From NCBI GenBank assembly GCA_017461045.1, contig JAFTZJ010000049.1, forward strand, positions 1 through 47,039: a stretch of 47,039 nt of DNA. The letters run 5' to 3'. Source of the stretch: Lachnospiraceae bacterium. GTDB lineage: Bacteria; Bacillota; Clostridia; Lachnospirales; Lachnospiraceae. Positions 17,959 through 28,180 of the stretch are shown in pieces. Made by a program: the position numbers and the translations under genes. The notes under the pieces were generated by a model. That model saw only the letters and a list, made by a program, of their open reading frames with translations. It had not been told where the DNA came from and did no database searches. The stretch's first letter is position 1. Each line of letters opens with the position of its first letter.

Positions 17959-18501
17959 CTACTGGAAGGACAACAGTTCTGCAACTTCCTTACGCTTCGG
18001 TGCTTCCGGCTGGAATACCGGATAACCAATGGCAACTAAGGCTGCCACCTGCTGTCCTTCCGGAATATCAACCACTTCAGCAATCTTGGCTTCATCAAAA
18101 ATACCCATAATAACTGTACCAAGACCTTTTTCATGTGCTGCTAAACTAAAGGTCTGAGTTGCAATACCTGCATCAAACATTTCCCAACGGTCTTCCTTGG
18201 ATGTTGTATAGGAACCATCCTTCTCGTATCCGGAACGATTCTTTACCATAGTTACCACTACCAATGCCGGGCAACGGCTAATCGTTTTCATATTATACTC
18301 AAATCCCAACACACAATCAGATGCAATCGCCTGCAGCTTTGCTTTGTCCTCAACTACAATGTAGCGTGCAATCTGCGTGTTTTTCCAGGAAGGAGCAAAG
18401 GCTGCCACTCCAACGATTTCTTCTAATACTTCGTGCGGTACCGCTTCCTCCTGAAACTTTCTACAGCTTCTTCTGGTTTTAATACACTCCAATGCTTCCA
18501 T
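17959..18501 (-). CDS. Nitroreductase-family flavoprotein
   Basis: A 180-residue FMN-dependent oxidoreductase of the NAD(P)H nitroreductase superfamily. The fold is marked by IKTRRSCRKF, AAFAPSWKNTQ (FMN contact region), GIATQTFSLAAHEKGLG and VALVAIGYP. The start at 18501 is preceded by AAAGGGG at good spacing; the longer frame from 18528 has none. The substrate is unknown. It is the last gene of the long minus-strand block, 37 nt after dusB. Confidence 0.9.
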   Translation of the reverse strand: MEALECIKTRRSCRKFQEEAVPHEVLEEIVGVAAFAPSWKNTQIARYIVVEDKAKLQAIASDCVLGFEYNMKTISRCPALVVVTMVKNRSGYEKDGSYTTSKEDRWEMFDAGIATQTFSLAAHEKGLGTVIMGIFDEAKIAEVVDIPEGQQVAALVAIGYPVFQPEAPKRKEVAELLSFQ

Positions 18502-18538
18502 AATCTTACCCCTTTCTTCCAATACCATTTTGTTTATT

Positions 18539-19507
18539 TTACCCCTGTTCCTGCCATTGTTGCAAAATCGCTTCCAAGGCCTCGCGTGTTTCTATTTCAT
18601 TGACTCTTCCCCGAATACGTGTGGAATTCGGATATCCTGCCGTATACCAGGACACATGCTTACGCATCTCATGTACAGCGGTATATTCACCCTTGAATTC
18701 AATCATCATATCCAAATGACGCAGAATCATGGCTACTACCTCTGATATCGGCGGTTTTTCCTGCACAGCACCGGTTCTTAACGCTTCTTTTATCTGATGG
18801 AAAATCCAAGGATTCCCCTTTGCTCCACGACCAATCATAAATGCATCACAGTTGGTTTCTTCCTTCATGCGAAGGGCATCTTCCGCCGTCAGAATATCAC
18901 CATTGCCAATCACCGGAATATGAACTGCTTCTTTCACCTGTCGGATAATATCCCAATCCGCCTGTCCTGCATAATACTGAGTTCTTGTTCTTCCATGTAC
19001 TGCTATGGCTGATGCACCATTTTTTTCTGCAATCTGTGCAATTTCTACAGCATTAACATGTTCTTCATCAATTCCTTTTCGAATCTTAATGGTAATCGGT
19101 ACTGATACCGCCTGACTCATAGCCGAAACAATTTCTCCTACCAATTCCGGATTCTTCATAAGCGCAGAACCTTCCCCATTGTTAAATACCTTCGGCACGG
19201 GGCAACCCATGTTCACATCGATAAAGTCAAAACCGATTTCTTCTACCCTTTTTGCCATATCTGCCAATAACTGAGGTTCTGAACCGAACAACTGTAAGCC
19301 AATTGGTTTCTCCCGCTTATCTAATGCCAGCAAAGGAATTGTATTCTTATTATTGTAAAACATTGCTTTTGCACTGACCATTTCTGTATAAAGAATGTCA
19401 CAGCCCTGCTCCTTGCAAAGCAACCGATAAGGCAAATCTGTAATGCCGGCCATAGGTGCCAATATTAACTTATCCTGTATATCAATTGTTCCAATCTTGG
19501 CTGTCAT
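18539..19507 (-). CDS. dusB: tRNA-dihydrouridine synthase DusB
   Basis: A flavoenzyme reducing uridine to dihydrouridine in tRNA. 322 residues with [13 protein letters not shown] (FMN site), [11 protein letters not shown] (catalytic Cys), [17 protein letters not shown] and IGNGDI. Its ATG follows the coaX stop directly (TAA-ATG), so translation is coupled. A second, divergent Dus is encoded at 39641-40621. Confidence 0.96.
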   Translation of the reverse strand: MTAKIGTIDIQDKLILAPMAGITDLPYRLLCKEQGCDILYTEMVSAKAMFYNNKNTIPLLALDKREKPIGLQLFGSEPQLLADMAKRVEEIGFDFIDVNMGCPVPKVFNNGEGSALMKNPELVGEIVSAMSQAVSVPITIKIRKGIDEEHVNAVEIAQIAEKNGASAIAVHGRTRTQYYAGQADWDIIRQVKEAVHIPVIGNGDILTAEDALRMKEETNCDAFMIGRGAKGNPWIFHQIKEALRTGAVQEKPPISEVVAMILRHLDMMIEFKGEYTAVHEMRKHVSWYTAGYPNSTRIRGRVNEIETREALEAILQQWQEQG

Positions 19508-20287
19508 TTATTTTCCCTGCTTCTCATAAATCAAACGAAGTCCCTTCAAGGTTAAATCCGGATCATATTCATGAATAAAGCTTGTTTCCTGAGAAATAAT
19601 TTTACCAAGCCCACCGGTTGCAACCACTTTCATATCCTCTAATCCGGACTCCTCTTGAATCTTACGAATAATGTATTCCGTCTGTCCGATGCAACCGTAA
19701 ATCAAACCTGCCTGCATACTGGTTACAGTATTCTTCGCCAAAATGGTATCCGGTTTACGAATTTCAATTTCCGGAAGCTTTGCTGCATTGTTCCATAAGG
19801 CATTGGCAGAAATACGAATACCCGGAGAGGTTACTCCGGCCACCAGACTGCCATCTGCAAGCACCAAGTCGTGTGTGGTTGCAGTTCCAAAATCAATCAC
19901 CAATACCGGTCCTCCATATAACTCATAGGCTGCCACTGCATCTACTATACGGTCTGCACCCAATTCCCGCGGATTCTCCGTTGCAATCTTAATACCGGTT
20001 TTAATGCCGGGACCTACAATAATCGGTTTTACATGTAAATATTTCATAATACCGCTGGTCAAGGAATGCATGATTGCCGGTACTACGGATGCAATAATTA
20101 CAGCTTGCACTTCACTTACCTGTATATTTCTGGCAGTCAAAAGATCGGTAAAGAAAATACCATACTCATCCGAAGTACGAGGAATCTTAGTCGTCATTCG
20201 GAAGGTACCTTTGATGGCATCACCCTTAAATAAGCCGATGGTAATATTCGAATTTCCTACATCGATTGTTACTAACATAGATTGCAT
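19508..20287 (-). CDS. coaX: Type III pantothenate kinase
   Basis: Phosphorylates pantothenate, the first step of coenzyme A synthesis. About 259 residues with the CoaX motifs [12 protein letters not shown] (phosphate loop), [22 protein letters not shown] and [11 protein letters not shown]. An internal ATG at 20278 sits 11 nt behind GGAG and starts directly with MLVTIDVGN, so the true start may be there. Followed without gap by dusB. Confidence 0.96.
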   Translation of the reverse strand: MQSMLVTIDVGNSNITIGLFKGDAIKGTFRMTTKIPRTSDEYGIFFTDLLTARNIQVSEVQAVIIASVVPAIMHSLTSGIMKYLHVKPIIVGPGIKTGIKIATENPRELGADRIVDAVAAYELYGGPVLVIDFGTATTHDLVLADGSLVAGVTSPGIRISANALWNNAAKLPEIEIRKPDTILAKNTVTSMQAGLIYGCIGQTEYIIRKIQEESGLEDMKVVATGGLGKIISQETSFIHEYDPDLTLKGLRLIYEKQGK

Positions 20288-20318
20288 TTCTCCTTATTTT
20301 TCATTCTGGTCTAAGCCC

Positions 20319-20621
20319 TTAGATTTCGTAATCAACGCAGCAACGGCTGGTCTTTACTTTACCTAATTCCTGAGCAACTGCTACGTGAGCCGGATGAATG
20401 GTATACATGGCACAATCCTCAATAGAATCAAAATCTGCAATCAAAACTAATTGTGCATTATCCTCCGGTGCCTGTTCACTATTCACACCCACTTCCATCT
20501 TTTTCAAAAACGGAATCTGTTCCGGCAAAGTCATTAATAACTCTCCCAAACGGGTAGCCTCCTGTGTTGGTGTTAACTCTCCATTTCCACGAATTCCAAA
20601 CATTACTACGTGACGTATCAT
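20319..20621 (-). CDS. Dabb-family (stress-responsive A/B barrel) protein
   Basis: A 100-residue single-domain protein from MIRHVVMFGIRG, preceded by GGGG at proper spacing; the longer frame to 20675 overlaps the upstream gene and lacks a site. The hallmark is IRHVVMFGI at the start and the IHPAHVAVAQEL helix near the end. Dabb proteins form ferredoxin-like dimers. No specific reaction can be assigned. Confidence 0.85.
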   Translation of the reverse strand: MIRHVVMFGIRGNGELTPTQEATRLGELLMTLPEQIPFLKKMEVGVNSEQAPEDNAQLVLIADFDSIEDCAMYTIHPAHVAVAQELGKVKTSRCCVDYEI

Positions 20622-20646
20622 AGTTTTTCCCCTTTCTTTCTCCAAT

Positions 20647-20988
20647 CTACTCTTCCGTATCGAACTGTCCTCCAAGGAAGAATACCTTATAATAGGTTTC
20701 CAACGCTTCTAACAGTTCTTTTCGTTCTTCCCGCATCTGTTTAATCTTTAATGCACTTCCGATTTCATCAAACAACAAATCTCCATCATTGGCAGCTGTA
20801 ATGAAATTCAAGTTACCTTCTGCATCAAATTCCAAAGTAAGGATTCCACCAATATCTTCTGTGTATAACACACACATAATCTGTAATTCTCTTTGGATTG
20901 CTGACGGTAAATTCTCAAAATCTTCGTTCAAATAGTATTTTTCTTCATACTTCGATGAAACACATAATATCACATTTTCCTGATACAT
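20647..20988 (-). CDS. Small conserved protein, possibly DUF6145
   Basis: A 113-residue acidic cytoplasmic protein starting MYQENVILCV. Its ATG overlaps the lepB stop by one base (TAATG), which decides the start and indicates coupling. Conserved-looking segments are YYLNEDFENLP, LYTEDIGGILTLEFD and ALETYYKVFFLGG. I recall similar Lachnospiraceae proteins as DUF6145 but could not check. Function unknown. Confidence 0.8.
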   Translation of the reverse strand: MYQENVILCVSSKYEEKYYLNEDFENLPSAIQRELQIMCVLYTEDIGGILTLEFDAEGNLNFITAANDGDLLFDEIGSALKIKQMREERKELLEALETYYKVFFLGGQFDTEE

Positions 20989-21731
20989 TAATTCTCTCCT
21001 TCTTCCCAAAACTGTATCGGATGATTCCAATCCAGATACCATCCATTTTGTCCCAGAGAATAGCGGAACAAATACCGTGCATAAATCTCGCTTCTTGGCA
21101 CATAAGGATTCTGCCAATATCGTGAATCTGCAGATGTCTCCCGATTATCACCCATTACAAAATAACAATCCTCCGGAACCTGCCAAGCCGTATCTTCCTC
21201 TCGAAATTCCTTAGTGGTTCCTTGTGTATATGTATCTGAGATAAGCCTGTCATTTACACAAACACCATCCTCCTTTAACTCTACGGTATCTCCCGGGCAA
21301 CCGATGACGCGTTTTACCATGAATTCATTGTATTCCTCACTCCAGAATATAATAATTTCACCATAAGTCGGCTCTCCAAACCAATAGGCCATTCGATTCC
21401 CCAATATCCGGTCCCCTGTCAAAATGGTTGTTTCCATAGAGCCGGAAGGAACTACTGCATGAAAGAATACTACCTGTGTCAAAACCAATGCAATGATGAC
21501 TCCAAATATCACCGGTAATATCACAGAATGAAAGAACTCATGCAACCTGTTCTTCTTTAATGGTTCTTCCACCTTAATCTCCGGCTTTCGTTCATAAGAC
21601 TGCTCTATTTTTTCTTGTGCCTCTGAAAGAATAATGTCTATATCCTCATCCGAAACATCTACTTCTGATTGTTTCTGTTCGGATTGCTCTTCCATATCTC
21701 TTTCGTTTACTTCCTGATTTTCCTGATTCAT
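20988..21731 (-). CDS. lepB: Signal peptidase I
   Basis: Membrane protease that removes signal peptides. 247 residues with a long acidic cytoplasmic N-terminus (1-60), one membrane helix (about 70-92), catalytic Ser98 in PSGSM and catalytic Lys140 in FMVKRVIGCPGD. The box E motif YFVMGDNRETSADSR is also present. Coupled by TAATG to the next gene. An extended -10 just upstream, inside the preceding gene's end, may give it its own promoter. Confidence 0.97.
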   Translation of the reverse strand: MNQENQEVNERDMEEQSEQKQSEVDVSDEDIDIILSEAQEKIEQSYERKPEIKVEEPLKKNRLHEFFHSVILPVIFGVIIALVLTQVVFFHAVVPSGSMETTILTGDRILGNRMAYWFGEPTYGEIIIFWSEEYNEFMVKRVIGCPGDTVELKEDGVCVNDRLISDTYTQGTTKEFREEDTAWQVPEDCYFVMGDNRETSADSRYWQNPYVPRSEIYARYLFRYSLGQNGWYLDWNHPIQFWEEGEN

Positions 21732-21782
21732 ATTCCAAACCTTACACTTACATTCTTCATATTTTATTCAAAATGCTGAATA

Positions 21783-22652
21783 TTAATTATAACACATTAC
21801 ATCAAAAATGACCATAAGATAACCCTTTTCCTCTGAAAATGGCCAATAAAAAAATTGATTATCTACAATTCTTAGTTTATTATTCTGTACCAGTCTTCCA
21901 AGCTCCTGTTCTACCTGATAAGCGCCTTCCACTCGTGGTAGTTGCATTTGATGCAGACCTGCACTACCCATTTTCTCTAATTGCTCAATTATCTGTGGTA
22001 GCAGTTCCGGCTGTTCCTGATAAATAGTTGTATATTCCATACCTAATACCAGTTCTTTGGTAATCGCCTGAACACCCTCCATAAAACTTTTTGCAATTCT
22101 CCGGTTGGCATCCTGAATATGCTGAATTGCCTCTGCATATACATCGGATTCTATCTGTTCTTTAACTTCCATAGTGTGCAACGCGATATCAATATATAAC
22201 TGACTATGAAAGCCTAGACAAATCACTTTATCAAACTGCAATATTCCATGTTCCTGCATCACCTGCTTAATTGGCAGAAATACATCCACACGGAATCGAT
22301 TGTAATACTGTGTCCACCATACCTCCAGAGCAGTTCGCCCCTGAAGCAAGGCTCTTCGATATGCATCCATATCATCTTCCGTCAGTTGCACAAAATCCCA
22401 TACCAAACGATGTACATCATTTGCCGGCCATTTAGCCATAGCTGCTTGCATGGCAGATTCATTAATATCTGCAAGCCATATTGTTGCTCCCCGTTCCAGA
22501 AAGGGTTGCAAATCCATATCATCACAAGCACCGGCACCCAGTATTAGGATTCGTTCCTCCTGCCGTTGTTCTCTTGCAATATAATCCGTAATTTGTTCAC
22601 GGTAATCCCGCCAGCGCTTGTCTGCACCGGGCACCCGTTCATTTCCTCTCAT
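21783..22652 (-). CDS. Rossmann-fold, methyltransferase-like protein of unknown function
   Basis: A 289-residue soluble protein from MRGNERVPG (22652), chosen because AGGAAG sits 5 nt before it. Codons further upstream overlap ansA. A nucleotide/SAM-type glycine loop (RILILGAGACDDMDL) is followed by an acidic strand end (IWLADINESAM), as in class I methyltransferases. No substrate motif is recognisable. The rest is helical, with a charged stretch HIQDANRRIAKSF. It lies 11 nt after the asparaginase stop, so the two are probably made together. Whether it methylates anything is open. Confidence 0.75.
   Translation of the reverse strand: MRGNERVPGADKRWRDYREQITDYIAREQRQEERILILGAGACDDMDLQPFLERGATIWLADINESAMQAAMAKWPANDVHRLVWDFVQLTEDDMDAYRRALLQGRTALEVWWTQYYNRFRVDVFLPIKQVMQEHGILQFDKVICLGFHSQLYIDIALHTMEVKEQIESDVYAEAIQHIQDANRRIAKSFMEGVQAITKELVLGMEYTTIYQEQPELLPQIIEQLEKMGSAGLHQMQLPRVEGAYQVEQELGRLVQNNKLRIVDNQFFYWPFSEEKGYLMVIFDVMCYN
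21786..21794 (-). promoter_or_regulatory. Possible internal promoter for lepB
   Basis: TGT-TATAAT on the minus strand (21794-21786) is a full extended -10 inside the last codons of the Rossmann-fold gene, about 55 nt before the lepB ATG. No clear -35 is visible. Confidence 0.45.
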
Positions 22653-22663
22653 TGAATCTTCCT

Positions 22664-23626
22664 TTACCTTCCACCAATACATTCCTTCGCGGATTCCTGC
22701 AACCAAAATCTGCAATAGACTGCAATTGGTGCTTCATGTTCCAACACCTGTATTCCCAAACGCTGATAATTCTGAATGGTCTCATACCCGCTTGTGCTAC
22801 TAACTGCCCCTAGCAAATATATGGGGATATTCAAGGACTGCGCCTGCATGGCAAAGGATTCTAATTCCTGATTGATTGCAATTGTACCGGAATGATAGCT
22901 TTCCATTAGAACAACATGGATTGCATCTGTCAGTTCCGGATATGGTATTCCCGGATATGCCCGAAGCCATAAAATGTAATCGGTAGCCGGATGCAGACCA
23001 TGGTATTCTATCGGTTTAGTTGTCGGAATAACCACCATTTTCTGAGACCACTGACCGTCTTCCTCGTAAACACCCACATAATCCTGTTGAACACTGAATA
23101 CATTATCTTCAAAGGTCTGATGTGCCAGCAGCTTTCTTCCCTGATGTACATAGGTTCTTTTATCTGAGTTACGATATACTACAAATACTCCCTGTAGCCC
23201 TTGTCTTGCTGTTTCCACCGCATAGGCAAAATTGTAAAGTCCGTTGGCGCGATCATCCTCCAAAGGATAATTGCTGGAAACCAATAGAATCGGTAATTTC
23301 GCATCTGCATATACATAATCCAGCATCGCCGCCGAGTATTGCAGGGTATCCGTTCCATGACAGATAATAATCCCGTCATACACTTCTTGATTTATCAATT
23401 TCCCCACTTCTTGTATTAACTTGTCCAAATACTCCGCATTCAGATTCTCGCTTAATATTTCATACGGACGAATACAGGTAAAATCTACATCAGACGCCTG
23501 CACCGAAAATTGTTCTTTATAGCACTCCAGCAAGCGATATGCCTGCGCAGAATCCGGTGCAATCCAACCGTTTTCCTTTTTTTGACTACCGATGGTGCCA
23601 CCGGTAAAAACAACTGCCAGCTTCAT
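22664..23626 (-). CDS. ansA: L-asparaginase, type I (cytoplasmic)
   Basis: Hydrolyses asparagine to aspartate and ammonia. 320 residues; TGGTIGS near the N-terminus carries the nucleophile Thr, and ICHGTDTLQYSAAML carries the second catalytic Thr-Asp. No signal peptide is present, which points to the cytoplasmic form. First gene of the minus-strand block. A plausible promoter (TTGCCT, 17 nt, TATATA) lies at about 23724-23696. Confidence 0.93.
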   Translation of the reverse strand: MKLAVVFTGGTIGSQKKENGWIAPDSAQAYRLLECYKEQFSVQASDVDFTCIRPYEILSENLNAEYLDKLIQEVGKLINQEVYDGIIICHGTDTLQYSAAMLDYVYADAKLPILLVSSNYPLEDDRANGLYNFAYAVETARQGLQGVFVVYRNSDKRTYVHQGRKLLAHQTFEDNVFSVQQDYVGVYEEDGQWSQKMVVIPTTKPIEYHGLHPATDYILWLRAYPGIPYPELTDAIHVVLMESYHSGTIAINQELESFAMQAQSLNIPIYLLGAVSSTSGYETIQNYQRLGIQVLEHEAPIAVYCRFWLQESAKECIGGR

Positions 23627-23710
23627 CTTGATTCCTCTCTCATATTCTATTTCATAACTATTCCGATTCGTTCATTCTCTATAATTCTCTATTAATATAT
23701 ACTATATTCT

Positions 23711-23769
23711 GCAGAAAAAGGCAATTTAAAGCAGAAACAGGCAATTTCAAAGCAGAAACAGGCAATAAA
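23711..23769. repeat. Three tandem ~20-bp repeats
   Basis: Copies begin at 23711 (GCAGAAAAAGGCAATTTAAA), 23731 (GCAGAAACAGGCAATTTCAAA) and 23752 (GCAGAAACAGGCAATAAA). They follow each other without spacers. They sit between the divergent ansA and membrane-protein genes and overlap the likely ansA -35, so they may be regulatory or just slippage. Confidence 0.8.
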
Positions 23770-23784
23770 TTTCCCTTCTGTTTA

Positions 23785-23793
23785 TGATATAAT
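23785..23793 (+). promoter_or_regulatory. Extended -10 promoter of the orphan membrane protein
   Basis: TGA-TATAAT (23785-23793) lies 36 nt before the ATG at 23830. AGGAGG (23819-23824) is the ribosome site. The third tandem repeat ends about 15 nt upstream of the -10, in the -35 zone. Confidence 0.55.
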
Positions 23794-23829
23794 TCTTGCT
23801 ATATCACTAAATTATTCTAGGAGGTTTTT

Positions 23830-24750
23830 ATGAATTTACAACTATCCAATGACGATGACAATCAAGTAACAACTCCGGTTCGTACTAAAGAAGACTTTAA
23901 GGATGACAATTTTGACCCGGCAGCTGAAGATACTGTCTTTATTGCAAACCAGTACAGAAAACCGGATGAAGGAATACATCTAAGCAAAGATGCACATTAT
24001 CTTGCCACACCGGAAAGTTTTCCACCGGTTCTGATGCTCTTTGGTGCAGGTGTTATCCTGTTTGCTATATTCTATTATGGTTTTTCTATGGATGCCAGCC
24101 TTTTTCAACTTGTTAACTCCGGTGAGCTTATGGGGAATATGATGACCGTATCCATAATGAGTTTTCTCGGTAGCGGATTAATAATTGCTGATGCCATAAT
24201 CATGTGCAAAAAAGGTATTTCCAGCGGTTCCCTTATTGCATGGGCAGTTATTTGCCCAATTGTTTATTTTTTCAAGCGTTGCAAGGATAATGGCAACACT
24301 GTACTAATTGCTTTTATCATTATAGTCGCTCACTTAGGCGCTACTATATATACCACAAATGAAATTTTCCATGCTTATGCAGAATCTATGCATATTGAAA
24401 TTAATGACAGCGGATTTCAAGGTTTCACTTTAACTTCTGTAGCAATGGAAGATTTGCCAAAAATGCAATTATACATAGGTTCACATGGTCCTTTTAATTA
24501 CGATACAATAATTTACTATAACGTTCAGGACGCTACTTACCAATTCGTTACTCAAACAAGTCCACAACCTGATTTATTAGTAATAGAAGGAACCACAACC
24601 ATACATGGTATCGAAGAAGACATTTCCATCCAACTAGAATACGATTCCTTTGATTTTCATCAAATCACTATTGGTGATTCTGTTTACTATTCAAATGAGC
24701 AACTTACCGATATTCTTTATGAAATGGTTAAACAAATACCAGGAGCTTGA
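23830..24750 (+). CDS. Orphan multi-pass membrane protein of unknown function
   Basis: A 306-residue protein not recognised. Residues 1-62 are hydrophilic and acidic. About four membrane segments follow (roughly 65-85, 101-125, 133-149, 158-180); the third and fourth are separated by a positively charged FFKRCKDNGN loop. Residues 185-306 form a polar, beta-rich domain (IEINDSGFQGF, IEGTTTIHGIEED). Its placement after the last helix suggests it is outside or inside as one unit, but topology is not certain. Isolated gene with an excellent AGGAGG site. A hairpin (about 24740-24769, GGAGCT...AGCTCC) follows, without a T-run. Confidence 0.75.
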   Translation: MNLQLSNDDDNQVTTPVRTKEDFKDDNFDPAAEDTVFIANQYRKPDEGIHLSKDAHYLATPESFPPVLMLFGAGVILFAIFYYGFSMDASLFQLVNSGELMGNMMTVSIMSFLGSGLIIADAIIMCKKGISSGSLIAWAVICPIVYFFKRCKDNGNTVLIAFIIIVAHLGATIYTTNEIFHAYAESMHIEINDSGFQGFTLTSVAMEDLPKMQLYIGSHGPFNYDTIIYYNVQDATYQFVTQTSPQPDLLVIEGTTTIHGIEEDISIQLEYDSFDFHQITIGDSVYYSNEQLTDILYEMVKQIPGA

Positions 24751-24797
24751 TTTTTCAATCAGCTCCCGGCGTGCATTACAATAATTAAAATAATCAT

Positions 24798-25955
24798 CTA
24801 TTCCCGGCACAGCTCATTCGCAAGTGAATCCAGCTGTGCCGTACTGTTTTCATCCAAGGCAGAGAGAATTCTTACAGTTGTATCTGTAAATGTAATGTTC
24901 TTACTCTTTTCAAACATTCCCTGCATCACCTTTGCCGCAAGCGGTGCCCAGCTTCCATTTTCTATTAATCCGACGGTACGATTACTATAGTTCCGTTCGG
25001 TCAAATGATGAATGTACTCACGCATAAATGGGAACACCTCTCCGTTATATGTGGTAGTGGCAAGAACCATTTTACTATATCGGAATGCATCTTCCACGGC
25101 TTCTGCCATATCACATCTTGCAAGGTCATTGACTACCACTTTCGGACAACCATTTTGCTCTAATTTCTCTGCCAACTGCAAAACTGCTTTCTTGGTATTG
25201 CCATATACAGAAGTATATGCGATTACAACCCCTTCTTCTTCCGGTTGATAACCGGACCAGGTATTATATAAATCCAAATAGTATCCAAGATTCTCTGATA
25301 ATACAGGTCCATGAAGCGGACAGATAACCTGAATATCCAAACCTGCTGCCTTTTTCAGCAAATTCTGAACTTGCAGACCATACTTGCCTACAATACCTAT
25401 ATAGTATCGTCTTGCTTCACATGCCCAGTCTTCTTCTACATCAAGCGCACCGAATTTTCCAAATCCATCTGCTGAAAACAACACTTTATCAGTACTATCA
25501 TAGGTAACGATTACCTCCGGCCAATGGACCATTGGTGCTGCAACGAAAGTAAGTTCATGTTTACCAAGATTCAGTTTATCTCCTTCTCCTACAACTACCT
25601 GTTTTTCAGCAAAATCCGTTCCAAAGAAATTCTTCATCATCTTAAATGCTTGTACGGAAGATACGATTTGAGCCTCCGGATAAGCATCAACAAAGTTCAC
25701 AATATTCGCAGAATGATCCGGTTCCATATGCTGTACAATTAAATAATCCGGTTTCCGTTCTCCCAAAGCATCCTGAATATTCTTCAACCACTCTTCCGTA
25801 AAGTTGGCATCCACCGTATCCATGATTGCAATTTTTTCATCCAAAATTGCATAGGAATTATATGCCATACCATTCGGCACAATGTACTGTCCTTCAAACA
25901 AATCAATGGCATGGTCATTTACACCAATATATATAATGTCGTTCGTAATTATCAT
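24798..25955 (-). CDS. fprA: Flavodiiron protein (FprA family)
   Basis: Reduces oxygen to water or nitric oxide to nitrous oxide using electrons from rubredoxin or NADH systems, a defence of anaerobes. 385 residues: a metallo-beta-lactamase-like domain with diiron ligands HMEPDH (H76, E78, D80, H81), a His in MVHWPEV, Asp in SADGFGKFG and His in CPLHGPVL. A flavodoxin domain begins near 250 (AYTSVYGNTKKAV, FMN phosphate loop). No rubredoxin tail. With the superoxide dismutase it gives the window two oxygen-protection genes. Confidence 0.95.
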   Translation of the reverse strand: MIITNDIIYIGVNDHAIDLFEGQYIVPNGMAYNSYAILDEKIAIMDTVDANFTEEWLKNIQDALGERKPDYLIVQHMEPDHSANIVNFVDAYPEAQIVSSVQAFKMMKNFFGTDFAEKQVVVGEGDKLNLGKHELTFVAAPMVHWPEVIVTYDSTDKVLFSADGFGKFGALDVEEDWACEARRYYIGIVGKYGLQVQNLLKKAAGLDIQVICPLHGPVLSENLGYYLDLYNTWSGYQPEEEGVVIAYTSVYGNTKKAVLQLAEKLEQNGCPKVVVNDLARCDMAEAVEDAFRYSKMVLATTTYNGEVFPFMREYIHHLTERNYSNRTVGLIENGSWAPLAAKVMQGMFEKSKNITFTDTTVRILSALDENSTAQLDSLANELCRE

Positions 25956-26043
25956 TTCTACTACCTCCGCTTTTTAATCTATAGTATCACAAACTTGCCA
26001 ATAAATCCATGAATAGAAGCCGTTCCCTTAATTTTACAGTATT

Positions 26044-26080
26044 AAAAAAGATCCCACAAACACTAGTTTATGGGACCTTT
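26044..26080 (-). terminator. Terminator downstream of gdhA
   Basis: On the minus strand GGTCCCATAAAC, a TAGT loop and GTTTGTGGGATC pair over about 12 bp (with wobbles), followed by TTTTTT. It lies about 36 nt past the glutamate dehydrogenase stop. Confidence 0.8.
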
Positions 26081-26116
26081 GCTTATCATTTACTTTTGTT
26101 ATTCTAACTGCTTAGA

Positions 26117-27472
<1,356 letters not shown>

Positions 27473-27490
27473 TCATTTTTTATGCGTTAC

Positions 27491-27519
27491 ATTATATTAC
27501 ATTCTAAACTTCATTTCAA
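27491..27519 (-). promoter_or_regulatory. Promoter of gdhA
   Basis: TTGAAA (27519-27514), 17 nt, TATAAT (27496-27491) on the minus strand. The leader is about 35 nt, so no riboswitch fits. Confidence 0.75.
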
Positions 27520-27552
27520 CGAAAAAATTGCACAATTATATGTTTAACTTAT

Positions 27553-28002
27553 CTACACTTGCATATTTGGCACCCGTTCTGCCAAATAATTGAATATTTT
27601 TAAACCATAAGCCCGCTTATTCGTAAAATGTAATACATACTGCTGCTTTTTGGTTCGAATCTGTATCATAAAATAATCAATATCCGGAGTCGGTTCAATC
27701 CATTTTACACCAAGGACTTCTGTATACGGCAAAAGTTTCTCCTTGTTATGAAGCTTTAACTTAATATGCTCTTCTGTAAATTCATAAGTAATGTCGTATG
27801 CCTGCTGCCGAAGGGAAGACTTCAACAGATACACACCATAGAATCCGGCTACTGCTGCCACTGAAATTACCAGGTACCGCATACTCGGCAGTCTCCATAC
27901 TAAAACCATTCCCAAAATTCCCAACAATATGAAGATAATTCCCATGATACGAAAACTCATTCGACTTGCTTTGCTTTTCTTTACTGTATATGTTAATCCC
28001 AT
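27553..28002 (-). CDS. Small membrane protein with a PH-like C-terminal domain
   Basis: 149 residues starting MGLTYTVKKS behind AGGAG. Two adjacent membrane helices (about 17-36 and 43-60) are followed by a beta-rich soluble domain (ITYEFTEEHIKLKL, LPYTEVLGVKWIEP, YVLHFTNKRAYG). This layout resembles bacterial PH-like/YcxB-type membrane proteins. No specific function can be given. Confidence 0.75.
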   Translation of the reverse strand: MGLTYTVKKSKASRMSFRIMGIIFILLGILGMVLVWRLPSMRYLVISVAAVAGFYGVYLLKSSLRQQAYDITYEFTEEHIKLKLHNKEKLLPYTEVLGVKWIEPTPDIDYFMIQIRTKKQQYVLHFTNKRAYGLKIFNYLAERVPNMQV

Positions 28003-28041
28003 TTTTTACTCCTTGTTCCTCCGTTAACATTACCATTTGTG

Positions 28042-28070
28042 ATTATACTACATTTCCAATTGTCCTTCAA
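28042..28070 (-). promoter_or_regulatory. Promoter of the small membrane protein gene
   Basis: TTGAAG (28070-28065), exactly 17 nt, TATAAT (28047-28042) on the minus strand. Confidence 0.7.
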
Positions 28071-28139
28071 ACATTTCATGTAACAATCAGATATTCTGTG
28101 GCTTTTATACAATTAGCCCTAGCATATCAATTTCTAATT

Positions 28140-28174
28140 TGTTATAATGTATAAAATGTGTACAACAAGGAGGA
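28140..28174 (+). promoter_or_regulatory. Promoter and ribosome site of the PilZ gene
   Basis: TGT-TATAAT (28140-28148) is a complete extended -10, with a weak -35. AAGGAGG (about 28168-28174) precedes the ATG at 28181. It is divergent from the small membrane protein gene. Confidence 0.6.
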
Positions 28175-28180
28175 GTTACA

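Noticed and set aside
23711-23769. Short repeat array as a CRISPR or origin iterons
   Set aside because: Only three contiguous copies, no spacers, no replication gene or cas gene nearby.
24740-24769. GGAGCT...AGCTCC hairpin as a strong terminator
   Set aside because: There is no T-run on either strand; recorded only in the notes of the neighbouring gene.
27782-28036. Alternative minus-strand frame overlapping the PH-like membrane protein
   Set aside because: It is out of frame with the gene that has membrane helices, an AGGAG site and a good promoter.
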